A DNA stretch of 64,000 nt from Pectobacterium cacticida (GCF_036885195.1 NZ_CP133656.1:2108001-2172000); one strand, 5' to 3'. Positions 45,551 through 55,186 are shown, counted from the first letter of the stretch. The notes: generated by a model not told the origin, from the letters alone. Program-made: numbers and translations.

Positions 45551-46981
45551 ATGACTGACGCCAATACGACCCACACCACCGCAAACGCTTTTGTCACCAC
45601 GTCTGACCCTAGCGTCTTCTATCACTCATTGCCTTATCACCCGAACGTTTTGCTCGAACGTTTTGCTCCTTTTTCCCAGCAACCGTGGGCGATGTTGCTC
45701 CATTCAGGGTTTGCCGATCATCCGCATAACCGTTTCGATATAATGGTGGCCGATCCGCGGGTCACGCTGTGCACCCGCGACGGCAAGACGGAAATTTCCC
45801 GTGACGGTGTCACGCATTGTGTCGATGGCGATCCATTCTCCCTGCTGCAACAGCAATTGGATGCGCTGGGGCTGGTTACCTCCGCCAATCCCGACTTTCC
45901 GTTTCAGGGGGGGGCGCTTGGCCTGTTTGGCTATGATCTGGGACGTCAGATTGAAACGTTACCGACCCAGGCAGAACGGGATATCAATCTGCCTGATATG
46001 GCGATTGGTTTGTATGATTGGGCGCTGGTTGCCGACCATTACCGAAAAACGTTAACGTTGATCGCACATCACTCTCTTCAGGCCCGGCTCGACTGGTTAA
46101 GCACCCCGCCCGTTAGCACCTCGCCAAACCGCTTCAGTCTTACAGACAACTGGCAGGCGAATATGTCACGCGCCGCCTACGGCGAAAAATTCCGTAAAAT
46201 ACAAGCATATCTCAACGCGGGCGATTGTTATCAGGTCAATCTGGCGCAGCGTTTTTCCGCCGATTATGTTGGCGATGAGTGGCAGGCATTTTTACAATTA
46301 TCGGCAGGAAATAAAGCGCCCTTTTCCGCCTTCCTCCGCCTGCCGGAAAACACCGTGATCAGCGTGTCGCCGGAGCGTTTTCTCTGGCTGGAAAATCGCC
46401 GTATTCAGACGCGGCCGATTAAAGGTACGTTGCCGCGTCTTGACGATCCAGAAGCGGATGAACAGCAGAGAGTGCGGCTTGCCAATTCCCCAAAAGACCG
46501 CGCTGAGAACCTGATGATTGTCGATCTACTACGCAATGATATCGGCCGTGTCGCGACGCCGGGTAGCGTTCGCGTACCAGAATTGTTTGTTGTCGAGCCT
46601 TTTCCCGCAGTGCATCATCTGGTTAGCGCCATTGAAGCCCGGCTACCGGAAAATTGTCCTGCTACCACGCTACTGCGCGCCTGCTTTCCTGGAGGATCGA
46701 TTACTGGTGCGCCCAAAATCCGAGCCATGCAAATCATTGAAGAGTTAGAACCCCAACGCCGCAATGCCTATTGCGGCAGTATCGGTTATATCAGCCTATG
46801 TGGAACCATGGATACCAACATCACCATCAGGACATTGCTCACCGAAAACGGCAAGATTTATTGTTGGGCAGGCGGCGGCATCGTTGCAGACAGTAACGAA
46901 CAAGCAGAATATCAGGAAACGTTTGATAAAGTGGGTCGTATTCTCCCGCTATTGGAGAACGCCCGAATAACGCAGGTATGA
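45551..46981 (+). CDS. pabB: Aminodeoxychorismate synthase component I
   Basis: PabB converts chorismate to 4-amino-4-deoxychorismate using ammonia from PabA, on the path to p-aminobenzoate and folate. The chorismate-binding domain (about residues 200-470) has AGDCYQVNLAQRF, the covalent Lys in TRPIKGTLPR, SPKDRAENLMIVDLLRNDIG and CFPGGSITGAPKIRAM. Length is 476, slightly longer than E. coli (453), mostly because of an extended N-terminus. It overlaps nudL by four bases. Confidence 0.95.
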   Translation: MTDANTTHTTANAFVTTSDPSVFYHSLPYHPNVLLERFAPFSQQPWAMLLHSGFADHPHNRFDIMVADPRVTLCTRDGKTEISRDGVTHCVDGDPFSLLQQQLDALGLVTSANPDFPFQGGALGLFGYDLGRQIETLPTQAERDINLPDMAIGLYDWALVADHYRKTLTLIAHHSLQARLDWLSTPPVSTSPNRFSLTDNWQANMSRAAYGEKFRKIQAYLNAGDCYQVNLAQRFSADYVGDEWQAFLQLSAGNKAPFSAFLRLPENTVISVSPERFLWLENRRIQTRPIKGTLPRLDDPEADEQQRVRLANSPKDRAENLMIVDLLRNDIGRVATPGSVRVPELFVVEPFPAVHHLVSAIEARLPENCPATTLLRACFPGGSITGAPKIRAMQIIEELEPQRRNAYCGSIGYISLCGTMDTNITIRTLLTENGKIYCWAGGGIVADSNEQAEYQETFDKVGRILPLLENARITQV

Positions 46982-47577
46982 AACAAATGAGTGAGATAGC
47001 TTTGCCGCCTACGACGTTTACGCTGAATCATTTTATTACTCGTTTTCAGTTACAACGCCCGGTAGCGGCGCGCCAGTCGGTGAGTCAATCGCGCCAGGCT
47101 GCGGTTTTGGTGCCGATTATGCGCCACGCGGTACCCACATTATTACTGACCAGACGCTCAATGACGCTGCGTAAGCATGCCGGACAGGTCGCCTTTCCCG
47201 GCGGCGCTGCAGATATTAGCGATGGTTCAATCATTGATACCGCTCTGCGCGAAGCGCAGGAGGAAGTTGCGATTCCCCCCGATAATGTCCATGTGTTGGG
47301 TGTGCTACCGCCAGTGGACAGCGTCAGCGGCTTTCAGGTCACGCCTGTCGTTGGGCTTATCGACGCGCAAACCCGTCTACGCCCAAGTGAAGATGAAGTT
47401 GACGAACTGTTTGAAATTCCGTTGGAAGATGCCTTCACGCTCACGCGTTATTACCCGCTGGACATTGAGCGAAAGCAACAACGCCACCGTGTCTACCTCT
47501 CCTGGTATCGGCAGCAGTTTGTCTGGGGACTCACGGCCGCCATCATTCACCAGCTTGCGTTGCAGATATCCGTCTAA
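46978..47577 (+). CDS. nudL: Nudix hydrolase NudL
   Basis: This is a predicted CoA or nucleotide-diphosphate pyrophosphohydrolase (E. coli NudL/YeaB). The Nudix box is well preserved (HAGQVAFPGGAADISDG followed by ALREAQEEVAIP). The CoA-specific motif of the family is visible in LLTRRSMTLRKHAGQVAFPG. 199 residues against 192 in E. coli. The ATG overlaps the pabB stop (ATGA), indicating translational coupling in one operon. Confidence 0.93.
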   Translation: MKQMSEIALPPTTFTLNHFITRFQLQRPVAARQSVSQSRQAAVLVPIMRHAVPTLLLTRRSMTLRKHAGQVAFPGGAADISDGSIIDTALREAQEEVAIPPDNVHVLGVLPPVDSVSGFQVTPVVGLIDAQTRLRPSEDEVDELFEIPLEDAFTLTRYYPLDIERKQQRHRVYLSWYRQQFVWGLTAAIIHQLALQISV

Positions 47578-47684
47578 CTGATTTCATACGCTAATTAATG
47601 TCAGACGACCGGTTTCATCCAATAGTGCGAACCGTGTGGTAAGCATTGCTCAACATCGAAATGGGCATGGCATGGCTTAAATTG

Positions 47685-47720
47685 AAAAAGAGCGCTGCCA
47701 ATCCTGGCAGCGCTCTTTTT
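47685..47720. terminator. Bidirectional terminator between nudL and yoaE
   Basis: The sequence AAAAAGAGCGCTGCCA-atcc-TGGCAGCGCTCTTTTT is a long GC-rich stem with A- and T-runs, so it can end transcription of both converging genes. Confidence 0.9.
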
Positions 47721-47741
47721 ATGATGTAGCACCCGGTCCGA

Positions 47742-49301
47742 TTACGCCTCTTCGGCATCCTCTTCCTGGTCTACAACACGTTCGACCCGCACCAGTTCGA
47801 TACGGTATTCAGATATTTCTACAATTTGGAAACGCAGGTGGTGAAGTTCAATGGTATCGCCAACGTTCGGGAACTCATCACAATGCGCTAACAAGAGGCC
47901 TGCCAATGAGGCATAATCCTCTTTTGGATCAACAAGATCGTTACAATCCAACGCTTGCTGCAATGCATGTAAATCCGTTCCGCCCTTCACTAACCAGCCA
48001 TCCCCATCTGGAATAATTTCCAGCGTTTCATCTTCGTCTGGAAATTCGCCGGCGATCGCTTCCAACACATCCAATGGCGTCACCAACCCTTGCACCACCC
48101 CAAATTCATTAGTGACGATGACCAGGCTGCCTTTCGCGCGACGCAGAACCGACAAAAGATTAATCACGTCGAGTGTTTCCGGCACGACGATTGGCGGGTT
48201 AGCCGCGGCAAAGCTTTCCACATCAGTCTGCGTTTCAAGAGCGACTAGCAGATCCTTAGCCCGAACAACACCGATAAGTTCATCCAGCGATCCCCGGCAA
48301 ACGGGGAACAAGCTATGGGGCGTATCCAGCAATTGCATCCGGATCTGTTCAACAGAACTTTCGCTATCCACCCAGGAGATTTCCGTGCGCGGCGTCATTA
48401 CCGTGCGCAACGAACGCGACGCTAAAGTAAGTACGCCGCTGATCATATTGCGTTCTTCGTCGACGAAAGTCTCTGTGGCGGGTTTATCCTGCGGCTCATC
48501 TTCATCCACGTCGTCTGTATTTTTCCTCGTTCCCATCAAGCGCAGAATTGCCTCTGCGGTTCGCTCACGTAAGGGACGGCGTGATTGATGCTTCATAAAG
48601 TTGTGACGGGAAATTTGGTTAAACAGCTCGATCAAGATAGAGAAACCAATAGCGGCGTACAGGTAACCCTTAGGAATGTGGAAGCCGAAACCTTCCGCCA
48701 CCAGGCTTAGGCCAATCATCAGCAAGAAGCTGAGACACAGCACAACCACCGTTGGGTGTTCATTGACAAAATTGGTGAGCGGCTTGGAAGCGAGCAACAT
48801 GACACCCATCGCGATCACCACGGCGGTCATCATCACACCCAAATGATCCACCATTCCCACGGCGGTAATGACCGCATCCAGCGAGAACACGGCATCCAGC
48901 ACCACAATCTGCGCCACCACGGCCCAGAAACTGGCGTGTGCACGATTACCATTGCCATCATGCGTTTTATTCTCAAGCCGTTCATGCAGTTCCATCGTTG
49001 CTTTAAACAAGAGGAACATACCGCCGAATAACAAGATGAGATCGCGTCCAGAGAAGCTGAAATCACCGAGGCTGAAAAGTGGACGTGTCAGGGTGACCAT
49101 CCAGGAAATCAAAGACAACAGACCCAGACGCATTAACAACGCCAGGCTTAAACCGATAATGCGGGCTTTATCTCGCTGTTTGGGGGGTAGTTTATCCGCC
49201 AAAATGGCGATAAACACCAGATTGTCGATACCCAAAACAATTTCAAGTACCACCAGCGTCAATAAACCTGCCCAGATTGAAGGATCTAGCAAAAATTCCA
49301 T
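47742..49301 (-). CDS. yoaE: TerC-CBS-CorC/HlyC membrane protein YoaE
   Basis: This 519-residue protein has an N-terminal TerC domain of about seven membrane segments (residues 1-230) with the acidic signatures LEIVLGIDNLVFIA and VVLDAVFSLDAVITA. Two CBS modules follow at about residues 290-420 (SLRTVMTPRTEISWVD; VTPLDVLEAIAGEFPDED), then a CorC/HlyC domain. TerC proteins are linked to manganese export and metal metalation of exoenzymes; the role of YoaE is not established. In E. coli it lies by manX in the same order. Confidence 0.94.
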   Translation of the reverse strand: MEFLLDPSIWAGLLTLVVLEIVLGIDNLVFIAILADKLPPKQRDKARIIGLSLALLMRLGLLSLISWMVTLTRPLFSLGDFSFSGRDLILLFGGMFLLFKATMELHERLENKTHDGNGNRAHASFWAVVAQIVVLDAVFSLDAVITAVGMVDHLGVMMTAVVIAMGVMLLASKPLTNFVNEHPTVVVLCLSFLLMIGLSLVAEGFGFHIPKGYLYAAIGFSILIELFNQISRHNFMKHQSRRPLRERTAEAILRLMGTRKNTDDVDEDEPQDKPATETFVDEERNMISGVLTLASRSLRTVMTPRTEISWVDSESSVEQIRMQLLDTPHSLFPVCRGSLDELIGVVRAKDLLVALETQTDVESFAAANPPIVVPETLDVINLLSVLRRAKGSLVIVTNEFGVVQGLVTPLDVLEAIAGEFPDEDETLEIIPDGDGWLVKGGTDLHALQQALDCNDLVDPKEDYASLAGLLLAHCDEFPNVGDTIELHHLRFQIVEISEYRIELVRVERVVDQEEDAEEA

Positions 49302-49866
49302 GTCAGACTCCAGAAAATGAACGAGCAGATGACATCAATGCGCAAACCACATTGAATGGTAATAAAAAGAATTGGTGTGAATCAGAGAGATTCTGAACGT
49401 GGCCAGCATGACCCGTTAAGTATAAAAAACCGCCAGCATTAGCGGAGAAACAGAGAATGTTTTGTCGGTGACAGTCCATGGGAAGGGCTGATGCCCAGTG
49501 CTCCTAAGCAATTTAAGGGATATTTACTCTAACAGGTTGTTACCAATTTTCACAAAGAATTTCTTAGATCGGTTTTGTATCGATAACCCGTTCACATTCC
49601 CCTGTTTCCTCTGCGATAAGCAACCTCATTAACTGATCAGCATTAGAGCGCTATCACACTATTTATTTTTTCGATGACTAAAATAAATCTGTCGGTACAG
49701 TTTCCTATCTGACGACCTGGTAGAGCATAGTGATTGTCATGAACCCGCGGTAATTTTTTATCGATACCCCTATCGTGTATCGTGACCGTTAACGTTCCCT
49801 AGCCGAACGCTAACCCTGGTTTCTGACACCTTGGCTCTTTTGATCGTGAACGTGAAGAGGTAGCAA
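49302..49866. other. yoaE-manX divergent regulatory region
   Basis: These 565 bases hold no gene. They contain an Mlc-like palindrome at 49661-49688 and short inverted repeats near 49760-49785 (CGATAC / GTATCG). Confidence 0.55.
49661..49688 (+). promoter_or_regulatory. Candidate Mlc operator upstream of manX
   Basis: The perfect 9-bp inverted repeat ATTTATTTT / AAAATAAAT has ten bases between (TTCGATGACT), which resembles the Mlc consensus (AT-rich half-sites around a C/G core). It lies 180 bases before manX. E. coli manXYZ is known to be repressed by Mlc, so the assignment is plausible but unproven. Confidence 0.5.
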
Positions 49867-50832
49867 ATGAGTATTGCAATCATGTTATGCACTCACGGCG
49901 CCACTGCGGGACCGCTATTGAAGACAGCGGAAATGATTCTGGGCGAACAAAGCAATGTCGCCTGGATAGATTTTGTTCCCGGAGAAAACGCCGAAACATT
50001 GATAGAAAAATATCAGGAAAAACTCTCACAGTTAGACACCTCACAAGGCGTACTATTTCTCGTTGATACCTGGGGAGGTAGCCCGTTTAATGCGGCCAGT
50101 CGTCTTGTCGTGGACAAAGAAAACTATGAAGTTGTCACAGGCGTTAACATCCCTATGCTCGCAGAAACGTTTATGGCGCGAGACGATAATCCCTCTTTTG
50201 TCGATCTGGTGTCTGTCGCGCTGGAAGCCGGTAGAGATGGCGTAAAAGCACTGAAACATCAGAAAACGGCCGACATCGTGCCGCCTCCCTCCTCCCCGGC
50301 CCAAGCGCATCCACCTCTGACGCCGGCCAATCCCGGCGAACATATGAAAATTGGCCTGGCGCGCATTGACGATCGATTAATTCACGGGCAGGTAGCCACA
50401 CGCTGGACGAAGGAAACTAATGTTTCACGCATCATCGTCGTCAGCGACGAAGTCGCCGCCGATAACGTTCGCAAAACGTTATTGACTCAGGTTGCGCCAC
50501 CGGGGGTTACCGCTCACGTCGTGGATGTCGCTAAGGCCATTCGTGTTTATAACAATCCGAAATATGCCGCTGACCGTGTCATGTTACTGTTCACCAATCC
50601 AACAGACGTATTAACTTTGGTCGAGAATGGCGTAAATATTACCTCAGTCAATATTGGCGGTATGGCATTTAAGCAGGGGAAAATTCAGGTAAATAATGCC
50701 GTCTCTATCGATGAGAAGGACATCGAAGCGTTTAAAGCGTTAGATAAACTCGGCATTGAATTGGAGGTTCGAAAAGTTTCATCCGATAGTCGACTTAAAA
50801 TGATGGATTTAATTAACAAAATGGCGCGCTGA
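49867..50832 (+). CDS. manX: Mannose PTS EIIAB component ManX
   Basis: ManX is the cytoplasmic phosphoryl-transfer part of the mannose/glucose/glucosamine PTS. The EIIA domain (about 1-130) carries its phospho-histidine at His10 (MLCTHGATAGP). A Pro-rich linker (about 138-157) leads to the EIIB domain, with phospho-histidine at His173 in DDRLIHGQVATRW. 321 residues matches the E. coli protein (323). GAGGTAGCAA precedes the ATG. In E. coli this mRNA is a target of SgrS small RNA. Confidence 0.96.
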   Translation: MSIAIMLCTHGATAGPLLKTAEMILGEQSNVAWIDFVPGENAETLIEKYQEKLSQLDTSQGVLFLVDTWGGSPFNAASRLVVDKENYEVVTGVNIPMLAETFMARDDNPSFVDLVSVALEAGRDGVKALKHQKTADIVPPPSSPAQAHPPLTPANPGEHMKIGLARIDDRLIHGQVATRWTKETNVSRIIVVSDEVAADNVRKTLLTQVAPPGVTAHVVDVAKAIRVYNNPKYAADRVMLLFTNPTDVLTLVENGVNITSVNIGGMAFKQGKIQVNNAVSIDEKDIEAFKALDKLGIELEVRKVSSDSRLKMMDLINKMAR

Positions 50833-50987
50833 TATCTACGCTGGCCACAAATGTTATTAAACCCGATTATGACAATAGCAAGCATTGTAGACCCGACGAT
50901 TTTCAAATTCGGCACTGTATTGAAATTGGATAACCGCGGGGATGGTAATTTATTTTTTACTCAGACACATTTTATAGGAGAAGTACG

Positions 50988-51785
50988 ATGGAGATTACCA
51001 CGCTTCAAATTGTGCTGATATTTCTCGTCGCGTGCGTTTCGGGGATGGGCTCGATTCTCGACGAATTCCAGTTCCACCGCCCGCTCGTCGCCTGTACGCT
51101 GATAGGTGCGATACTGGGTGATTTAACAACGGGGATCATTATCGGCGGTACACTGGAGATGATCGCTTTAGGATGGATGAATATTGGCGCAGCCGTCGCG
51201 CCAGATGCGGCGCTGGCCTCCATTATTTCAACCATTCTGGTTATTGCAGGGGGTCAAGGAATCGGTGCCGGTATCGCGCTGGCAATTCCGCTGGCTGCAG
51301 CCGGGCAAGTATTAACCATCATTGTACGTACCATTACCGTTGCCTTCCAACATGCGGCGGATAGCGCGGCTGAGCGAGGAAGTCTGAGGGCCATCAGTTG
51401 GATTCACGTGTCCGCCCTGCTGCTACAGGCCATGCGTATCGCAATTCCGGCAGTAATAGTGGCGATCTCCGTCGGCACCGACGCCGTCCACGCCATGCTG
51501 AACGCTATCCCAGAGGTTGTGACTAATGGCTTGAATATCGCCGGCGGTATGATTGTTGTCGTAGGCTACGCAATGGTCATTAATATGATGCGCGCGGGTT
51601 ACCTGATGCCATTCTTCTATCTTGGTTTCGTTACCGCCGCGTTCACCGAGTTTAACCTGGTGGCGCTGGGTGTCATTGGGATTGTGATGGCCGTGCTGTA
51701 TATCCAGCTCAGCCCGAAATATAACAAAGTTCAAGGTCAGCCCGTTGCTTCAGGCGCCAACGATCTTGATAACGAACTGGATTAA
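50988..51785 (+). CDS. manY: Mannose PTS EIIC component ManY
   Basis: ManY is the membrane channel part of the mannose PTS. The 265-residue protein has several transmembrane helices and family motifs GMGSILDEFQFHRPLVA near the N-terminus, and WMNIGAAVAPDAALASIIST. It follows manX after 155 bases (longer than in E. coli), preceded by TAGGAGAAG. A role in lambda-phage DNA entry is known for the E. coli PTS. Confidence 0.96.
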   Translation: MEITTLQIVLIFLVACVSGMGSILDEFQFHRPLVACTLIGAILGDLTTGIIIGGTLEMIALGWMNIGAAVAPDAALASIISTILVIAGGQGIGAGIALAIPLAAAGQVLTIIVRTITVAFQHAADSAAERGSLRAISWIHVSALLLQAMRIAIPAVIVAISVGTDAVHAMLNAIPEVVTNGLNIAGGMIVVVGYAMVINMMRAGYLMPFFYLGFVTAAFTEFNLVALGVIGIVMAVLYIQLSPKYNKVQGQPVASGANDLDNELD

Positions 51786-51799
51786 CGGGAGTGGGAAAA

Positions 51800-52642
51800 A
51801 TGATCGAAAATACTAACGTCAAGAAACTCACTAATAGCGATATCCGCGCGGTGTTTATTCGCTCCAACCTATTCCAGGGTTCCTGGAACTTTGAACGTAT
51901 GCAGGCGCTCGGTTTTTGTTTTTCCATGGTGCCCGTGATCCGTCGGCTTTATCCCGAAAATTCGGACGAGCGTAAACAGGCGATAAAACGCCATCTTGAG
52001 TTCTTCAATACCCATCCTTTCGTAGCAGCCCCGGTGCTGGGTGTTACCATGGCCATGGAAGAACAACGTGCGAATGGCGCCCCCATTGACGATGCGGCGA
52101 TAAACGGCCTGAAGGTCGGTCTGATGGGGCCACTGGCTGGAGTCGGCGACCCGATATTTTGGGGGACTGCCCGTCCTGTCTTTGCCGCACTGGGCGCAGG
52201 AATTGCGATGAGCGGTAGTTTGTTAGGACCGATCCTCTTCTTCGTCCTGTTTAACCTGGTTCGCCTATTGGTCCGCTACTATGGCGTGGCCTATGGTTAT
52301 CGCAAGGGGATCGATATCGTTAGTGATATGGGCGGCGGCTTCCTGCAAAAAATGACCGAAGCAGCGTCTATCCTCGGCTTATTTGTAATGGGAGCCTTGG
52401 TCAATAAGTGGACTCATGTCAATATTCCAATGGTCGTGTCGACCGTGACGAATCAGAATGGAGAAACGACGGTGACCACGGTGCAATCCGTGCTTGACCA
52501 ACTCATGCCTGGGCTTGTTCCTCTATTGTTAACGTTCGGCTGTATGTGGTTACTACGGCGCAAAGTAAACGCGCTATGGCTCATCATGGGCTTCTTTGCG
52601 ATTGGTATCTTTGGATACTGGATCGGGCTGCTAGGCGTGTAA
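51800..52642 (+). CDS. manZ: Mannose PTS EIID component ManZ
   Basis: ManZ is the second membrane component, functioning with ManY. Recognisable sequence: NSDIRAVFIRSNLFQGSWNF near the start, PFVAAPVLGVTMAMEEQRA, and GLMGPLAGVGDPIFWGTARP. 280 residues. The ATG at 51800 has GGGAGTGGGA upstream; a GTG three codons earlier is in frame. It begins 14 bases after the manY stop. A strong terminator follows. Confidence 0.96.
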   Translation: MIENTNVKKLTNSDIRAVFIRSNLFQGSWNFERMQALGFCFSMVPVIRRLYPENSDERKQAIKRHLEFFNTHPFVAAPVLGVTMAMEEQRANGAPIDDAAINGLKVGLMGPLAGVGDPIFWGTARPVFAALGAGIAMSGSLLGPILFFVLFNLVRLLVRYYGVAYGYRKGIDIVSDMGGGFLQKMTEAASILGLFVMGALVNKWTHVNIPMVVSTVTNQNGETTVTTVQSVLDQLMPGLVPLLLTFGCMWLLRRKVNALWLIMGFFAIGIFGYWIGLLGV

Positions 52643-52650
52643 TCCTCGTT

Positions 52651-52678
52651 AGCCAGGCGTTAAATCGCCTGGCTTTTT
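52651..52678 (+). terminator. Terminator of manXYZ
   Basis: The hairpin AGCCAGGCG-ttaaat-CGCCTGGCT is followed by TTTTA, starting about 10 bases after the manZ stop. Confidence 0.88.
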
Positions 52679-52712
52679 ATTCACTAAGCTTAAATGGGTA
52701 AGGCCTTTGACG

Positions 52713-53171
52713 ATGACAATAACGGATATCACGCTGGTGGTGCTGATTGCGCTCGCACTCTCCTATGCCGTCTATGACGAGTTCATTATGGATAAGCGTA
52801 AAGGGAAAACACGACTTCTTGTTCCTTTGAAGCGAGTAAACCGTCTCGACACACTAATTTTCATCGGTTTAGTCGGCATTCTTATTTATCAAAACGTGAT
52901 AAATAATGGGGCTGTCATCACCACCTATCTCTTAATTTCCCTGGCTTTTATGGCGTGCTATCTCGCCTATATTCGCCGGCCAAAACTGATTTTTAAATCG
53001 ACCGGTTTTTTTTATGCTAATACGTTCATTTGTTATAGCAGAATTAAAAATATGAATTTATCTGAAGATGGCGTCCTCGCAATCGATCTTGAGAGACGAC
53101 GTTTATTGATACAGGTTAATCAGCTTGATGATTTAGAAAAGATATATAATTTTATGATTGAAAATCAATGA
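52713..53171 (+). CDS. yobD: UPF0266 membrane protein YobD
   Basis: This is a 152-residue inner-membrane protein of unknown function, with about three transmembrane segments in the first 90 residues and a cytoplasmic tail. The conserved tail motif KNMNLSEDGVLAIDLERRRL is present. The ATG at 52713 matches the E. coli start (MTITD); a TTG two codons earlier is possible. It sits between manZ and mntP, as in E. coli. Confidence 0.93.
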   Translation: MTITDITLVVLIALALSYAVYDEFIMDKRKGKTRLLVPLKRVNRLDTLIFIGLVGILIYQNVINNGAVITTYLLISLAFMACYLAYIRRPKLIFKSTGFFYANTFICYSRIKNMNLSEDGVLAIDLERRRLLIQVNQLDDLEKIYNFMIENQ

Positions 53172-53597
53172 GGTACTTTTCCCTTCGCTCTATAATAAAT
53201 AGCATCAAATTAACACCTCAATCCTTCCGGTATTTTACCCCTGATTTTATTGCCGTTATTTTACACAAAATTTTTACCACCGCAGTCAAATGAAAATAAT
53301 TATCAATTGCATTATTAACACCTGAAATTTTTGGTGTTGTTTACCGTATAAATAATATGATAAGGTTGCGCCGTCATTGGGGAGTAGCCAATTTTTGATA
53401 AACACTATTCATAGTGGGTCATCAAAAATGTTCGTATCAACATACTCGTTTTATCGCTCTTATTTTGAAGAACATAAAACGTGGTGCGGGCGGCCAGAGG
53501 CAATTTGGCAGGCGAGACCATAGGCACGTAATATCGTCGTTCGGGTTGGAGACGATATACGTGTATATGGTTAATCGTCCAGCCGAGGCTATTTACA
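53172..53597. other. yobD-mntP intergenic region with mntP leader
   Basis: These 426 bases contain the mntP promoter and the long riboswitch leader at 53376-53530. No gene is seen. An imperfect hairpin (ATATCGTC / GACGATAT, about 53530-53556) lies between the aptamer and the mntP start and could be the switching stem. Confidence 0.75.
53376..53530 (+). promoter_or_regulatory. yybP-ykoY (Mn2+) riboswitch of mntP
   Basis: The three hallmark pieces of this aptamer are present in order: TTGGGGAGTAGCC (53378-53390), ATCAACATACTCG (53437-53449) and GGCGAGACCATAGGCACG near the end (53511-53528). The aptamer activates expression when Mn2+ is high; in E. coli it controls mntP and alx. Confidence 0.92.
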
Positions 53598-54170
53598 ATG
53601 AATCTGTCAGCAACACTGATCCTAGCATTTGGTATGTCCATGGATGCCTTCGCCGCGTCAATAGGTAAAGGTGCCGTCCTGCATAATCCTCGCTTTCGTG
53701 ACGCCATCCGCACTGGCCTCATTTTCGGCGCGATCGAGGCCATCACGCCACTTATCGGCTGGGCCCTCGGTTTCTTTGCCAGTCAATATATCCTCGAATG
53801 GGATCATTGGGTTGCGTTTATCCTGTTAGCCATCCTTGGGGGCCGCATGGTTGTTGAAGGGCTTCGGAATACCCCAGATTGTCGCTGCGAGAAAGTTAAA
53901 AATCATAGCTTGGCATTGCTAATTTGTACCGCCGTCGCCACCAGTCTAGATGCGATGGCTATCGGCGTCGGTTTGGCTTTTCTTCAAGTCAATATTTTTC
54001 ATACTGCGATGGTGATTGGCTGTGCCACCATGATTATGGTGACACTCGGAATGATGATAGGCCGTTATATTGGCCCGATTCTCGGTAAAAAAGCTGAAGT
54101 CATCGGCGGGCTGGTTCTGATCGGTATCGGCTGTAATATCCTGTATGAGCATCTCGGCTACGCTGCCTAA
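53598..54170 (+). CDS. mntP: Manganese exporter MntP
   Basis: MntP exports Mn2+ to prevent toxicity. The 190-residue protein has six transmembrane segments formed by two related halves, each with a membrane aspartate: AFGMSMDAFAASIGKG in the first and TAVATSLDAMAIGVGLAF in the second. The length is close to E. coli (188). It is controlled by the riboswitch directly upstream; in E. coli MntR also regulates it. It is convergent with rlmA, with a terminator between. Confidence 0.96.
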   Translation: MNLSATLILAFGMSMDAFAASIGKGAVLHNPRFRDAIRTGLIFGAIEAITPLIGWALGFFASQYILEWDHWVAFILLAILGGRMVVEGLRNTPDCRCEKVKNHSLALLICTAVATSLDAMAIGVGLAFLQVNIFHTAMVIGCATMIMVTLGMMIGRYIGPILGKKAEVIGGLVLIGIGCNILYEHLGYAA

Positions 54171-54250
54171 TATATCGGTCATAGGTACGTGGTCAATACT
54201 CAGACTTGGTACAGTTCAAATTATTACAGGTAAACAAAGCGTTAATCTCA

Positions 54251-54283
54251 ACGGGCTAGACAGTATCTCATAGCCCGTTTTTG
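54251..54283 (+). terminator. Terminator between mntP and rlmA
   Basis: ACGGGCTA-(14-base loop)-TAGCCCGT is followed by TTTTTG in the direction of mntP, 80 bases after its stop. Confidence 0.75.
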
Positions 54284-54293
54284 TTCCTTATGT

Positions 54294-55124
54294 TTATATC
54301 ACCTCATCGTGCAGTACGCGCTGATGTAAACGAACGATGAAATCCGTTTCGCAGGTAAACACCGGCATTGCCTGTAACCGCTCGCGAACCCCCGGCTTAG
54401 CCCGCCAGGCGAAAGGCGTCATCTGTAATAAAGCCGCCGCTTCCTGCCCGACGAGCTGCATCGGGTAAGTAAGTTGATGCAGCTCTTTAAGCTGAAAGCC
54501 AGAAAGCACTTCATCTTTGCTTGGATGCAGATGTACATCATCGTAAACTTCTGCCTTTAATTGATAAAGATGCTTGGGGCCCGGCGATACTGTTATCACC
54601 CACCCTCCAACCTTAACCGTGCGTTTTAATTCGGTTTCATTGCAGGGCGCATAAATTTTTACAACCGCATCAAGGGAACGATCCTGAAAAGGCAGCCTCT
54701 GGCTGGAAGCGACACAAAACTCAACGTTGTTGTACCGCTTCGCCGCACGCTGTATTGCTGCCTTAGAAACATCTAACCCATATATTGTCATTACCTTGTG
54801 CGATAGAAGTCGTCGTGCTAACGCCGCCGTGTAATATCCCTCTCCGCAACCGATATCCAGCAATGCCGTAGCATCATCCGGCACAATAGGCTCAAGGTGT
54901 TGCGCCACAGCATCACGTAACGGTTGATAATGACCAGCCTCCAGAAAACGGCGCCGCGCTTGCATCATTTCGGCGCTATCGCCCGGTTGTTTTGAGCGCT
55001 TAAACTGCACGGGCAGCAAATTAACGTATCCCTCTTTTGCGCAATCAAAACTATGTATACCACACGTCCATTGCCGCAGTTGCCTTACCAGAGGCGACTG
55101 ACATAGCGGACACTGATAACTCAT
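54294..55124 (-). CDS. rlmA: 23S rRNA m1G745 methyltransferase RlmA
   Basis: RlmA methylates N1 of G745 in 23S rRNA. The N-terminal zinc finger (CPLCQSPL, then CGIHSFDCAKEGYVNLL) is followed by the SAM-binding motif LLDIGCGEGYYTAALA at about residue 90, and SGGWVITVSPGPKHLY-like sequence (here VGGWVITVSPGPKHL). The ATG at 55124 (MSYQCPLC) has AAGGTG five bases before it; upstream Met codons in frame lack similarity. 276 residues (E. coli 269). Confidence 0.95.
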   Translation of the reverse strand: MSYQCPLCQSPLVRQLRQWTCGIHSFDCAKEGYVNLLPVQFKRSKQPGDSAEMMQARRRFLEAGHYQPLRDAVAQHLEPIVPDDATALLDIGCGEGYYTAALARRLLSHKVMTIYGLDVSKAAIQRAAKRYNNVEFCVASSQRLPFQDRSLDAVVKIYAPCNETELKRTVKVGGWVITVSPGPKHLYQLKAEVYDDVHLHPSKDEVLSGFQLKELHQLTYPMQLVGQEAAALLQMTPFAWRAKPGVRERLQAMPVFTCETDFIVRLHQRVLHDEVI

Positions 55125-55186
55125 CTGCACCTTATTCCTCATTAGACTCATCTGCACGACGGTGCAGAGACAAATAAACGCAGATA

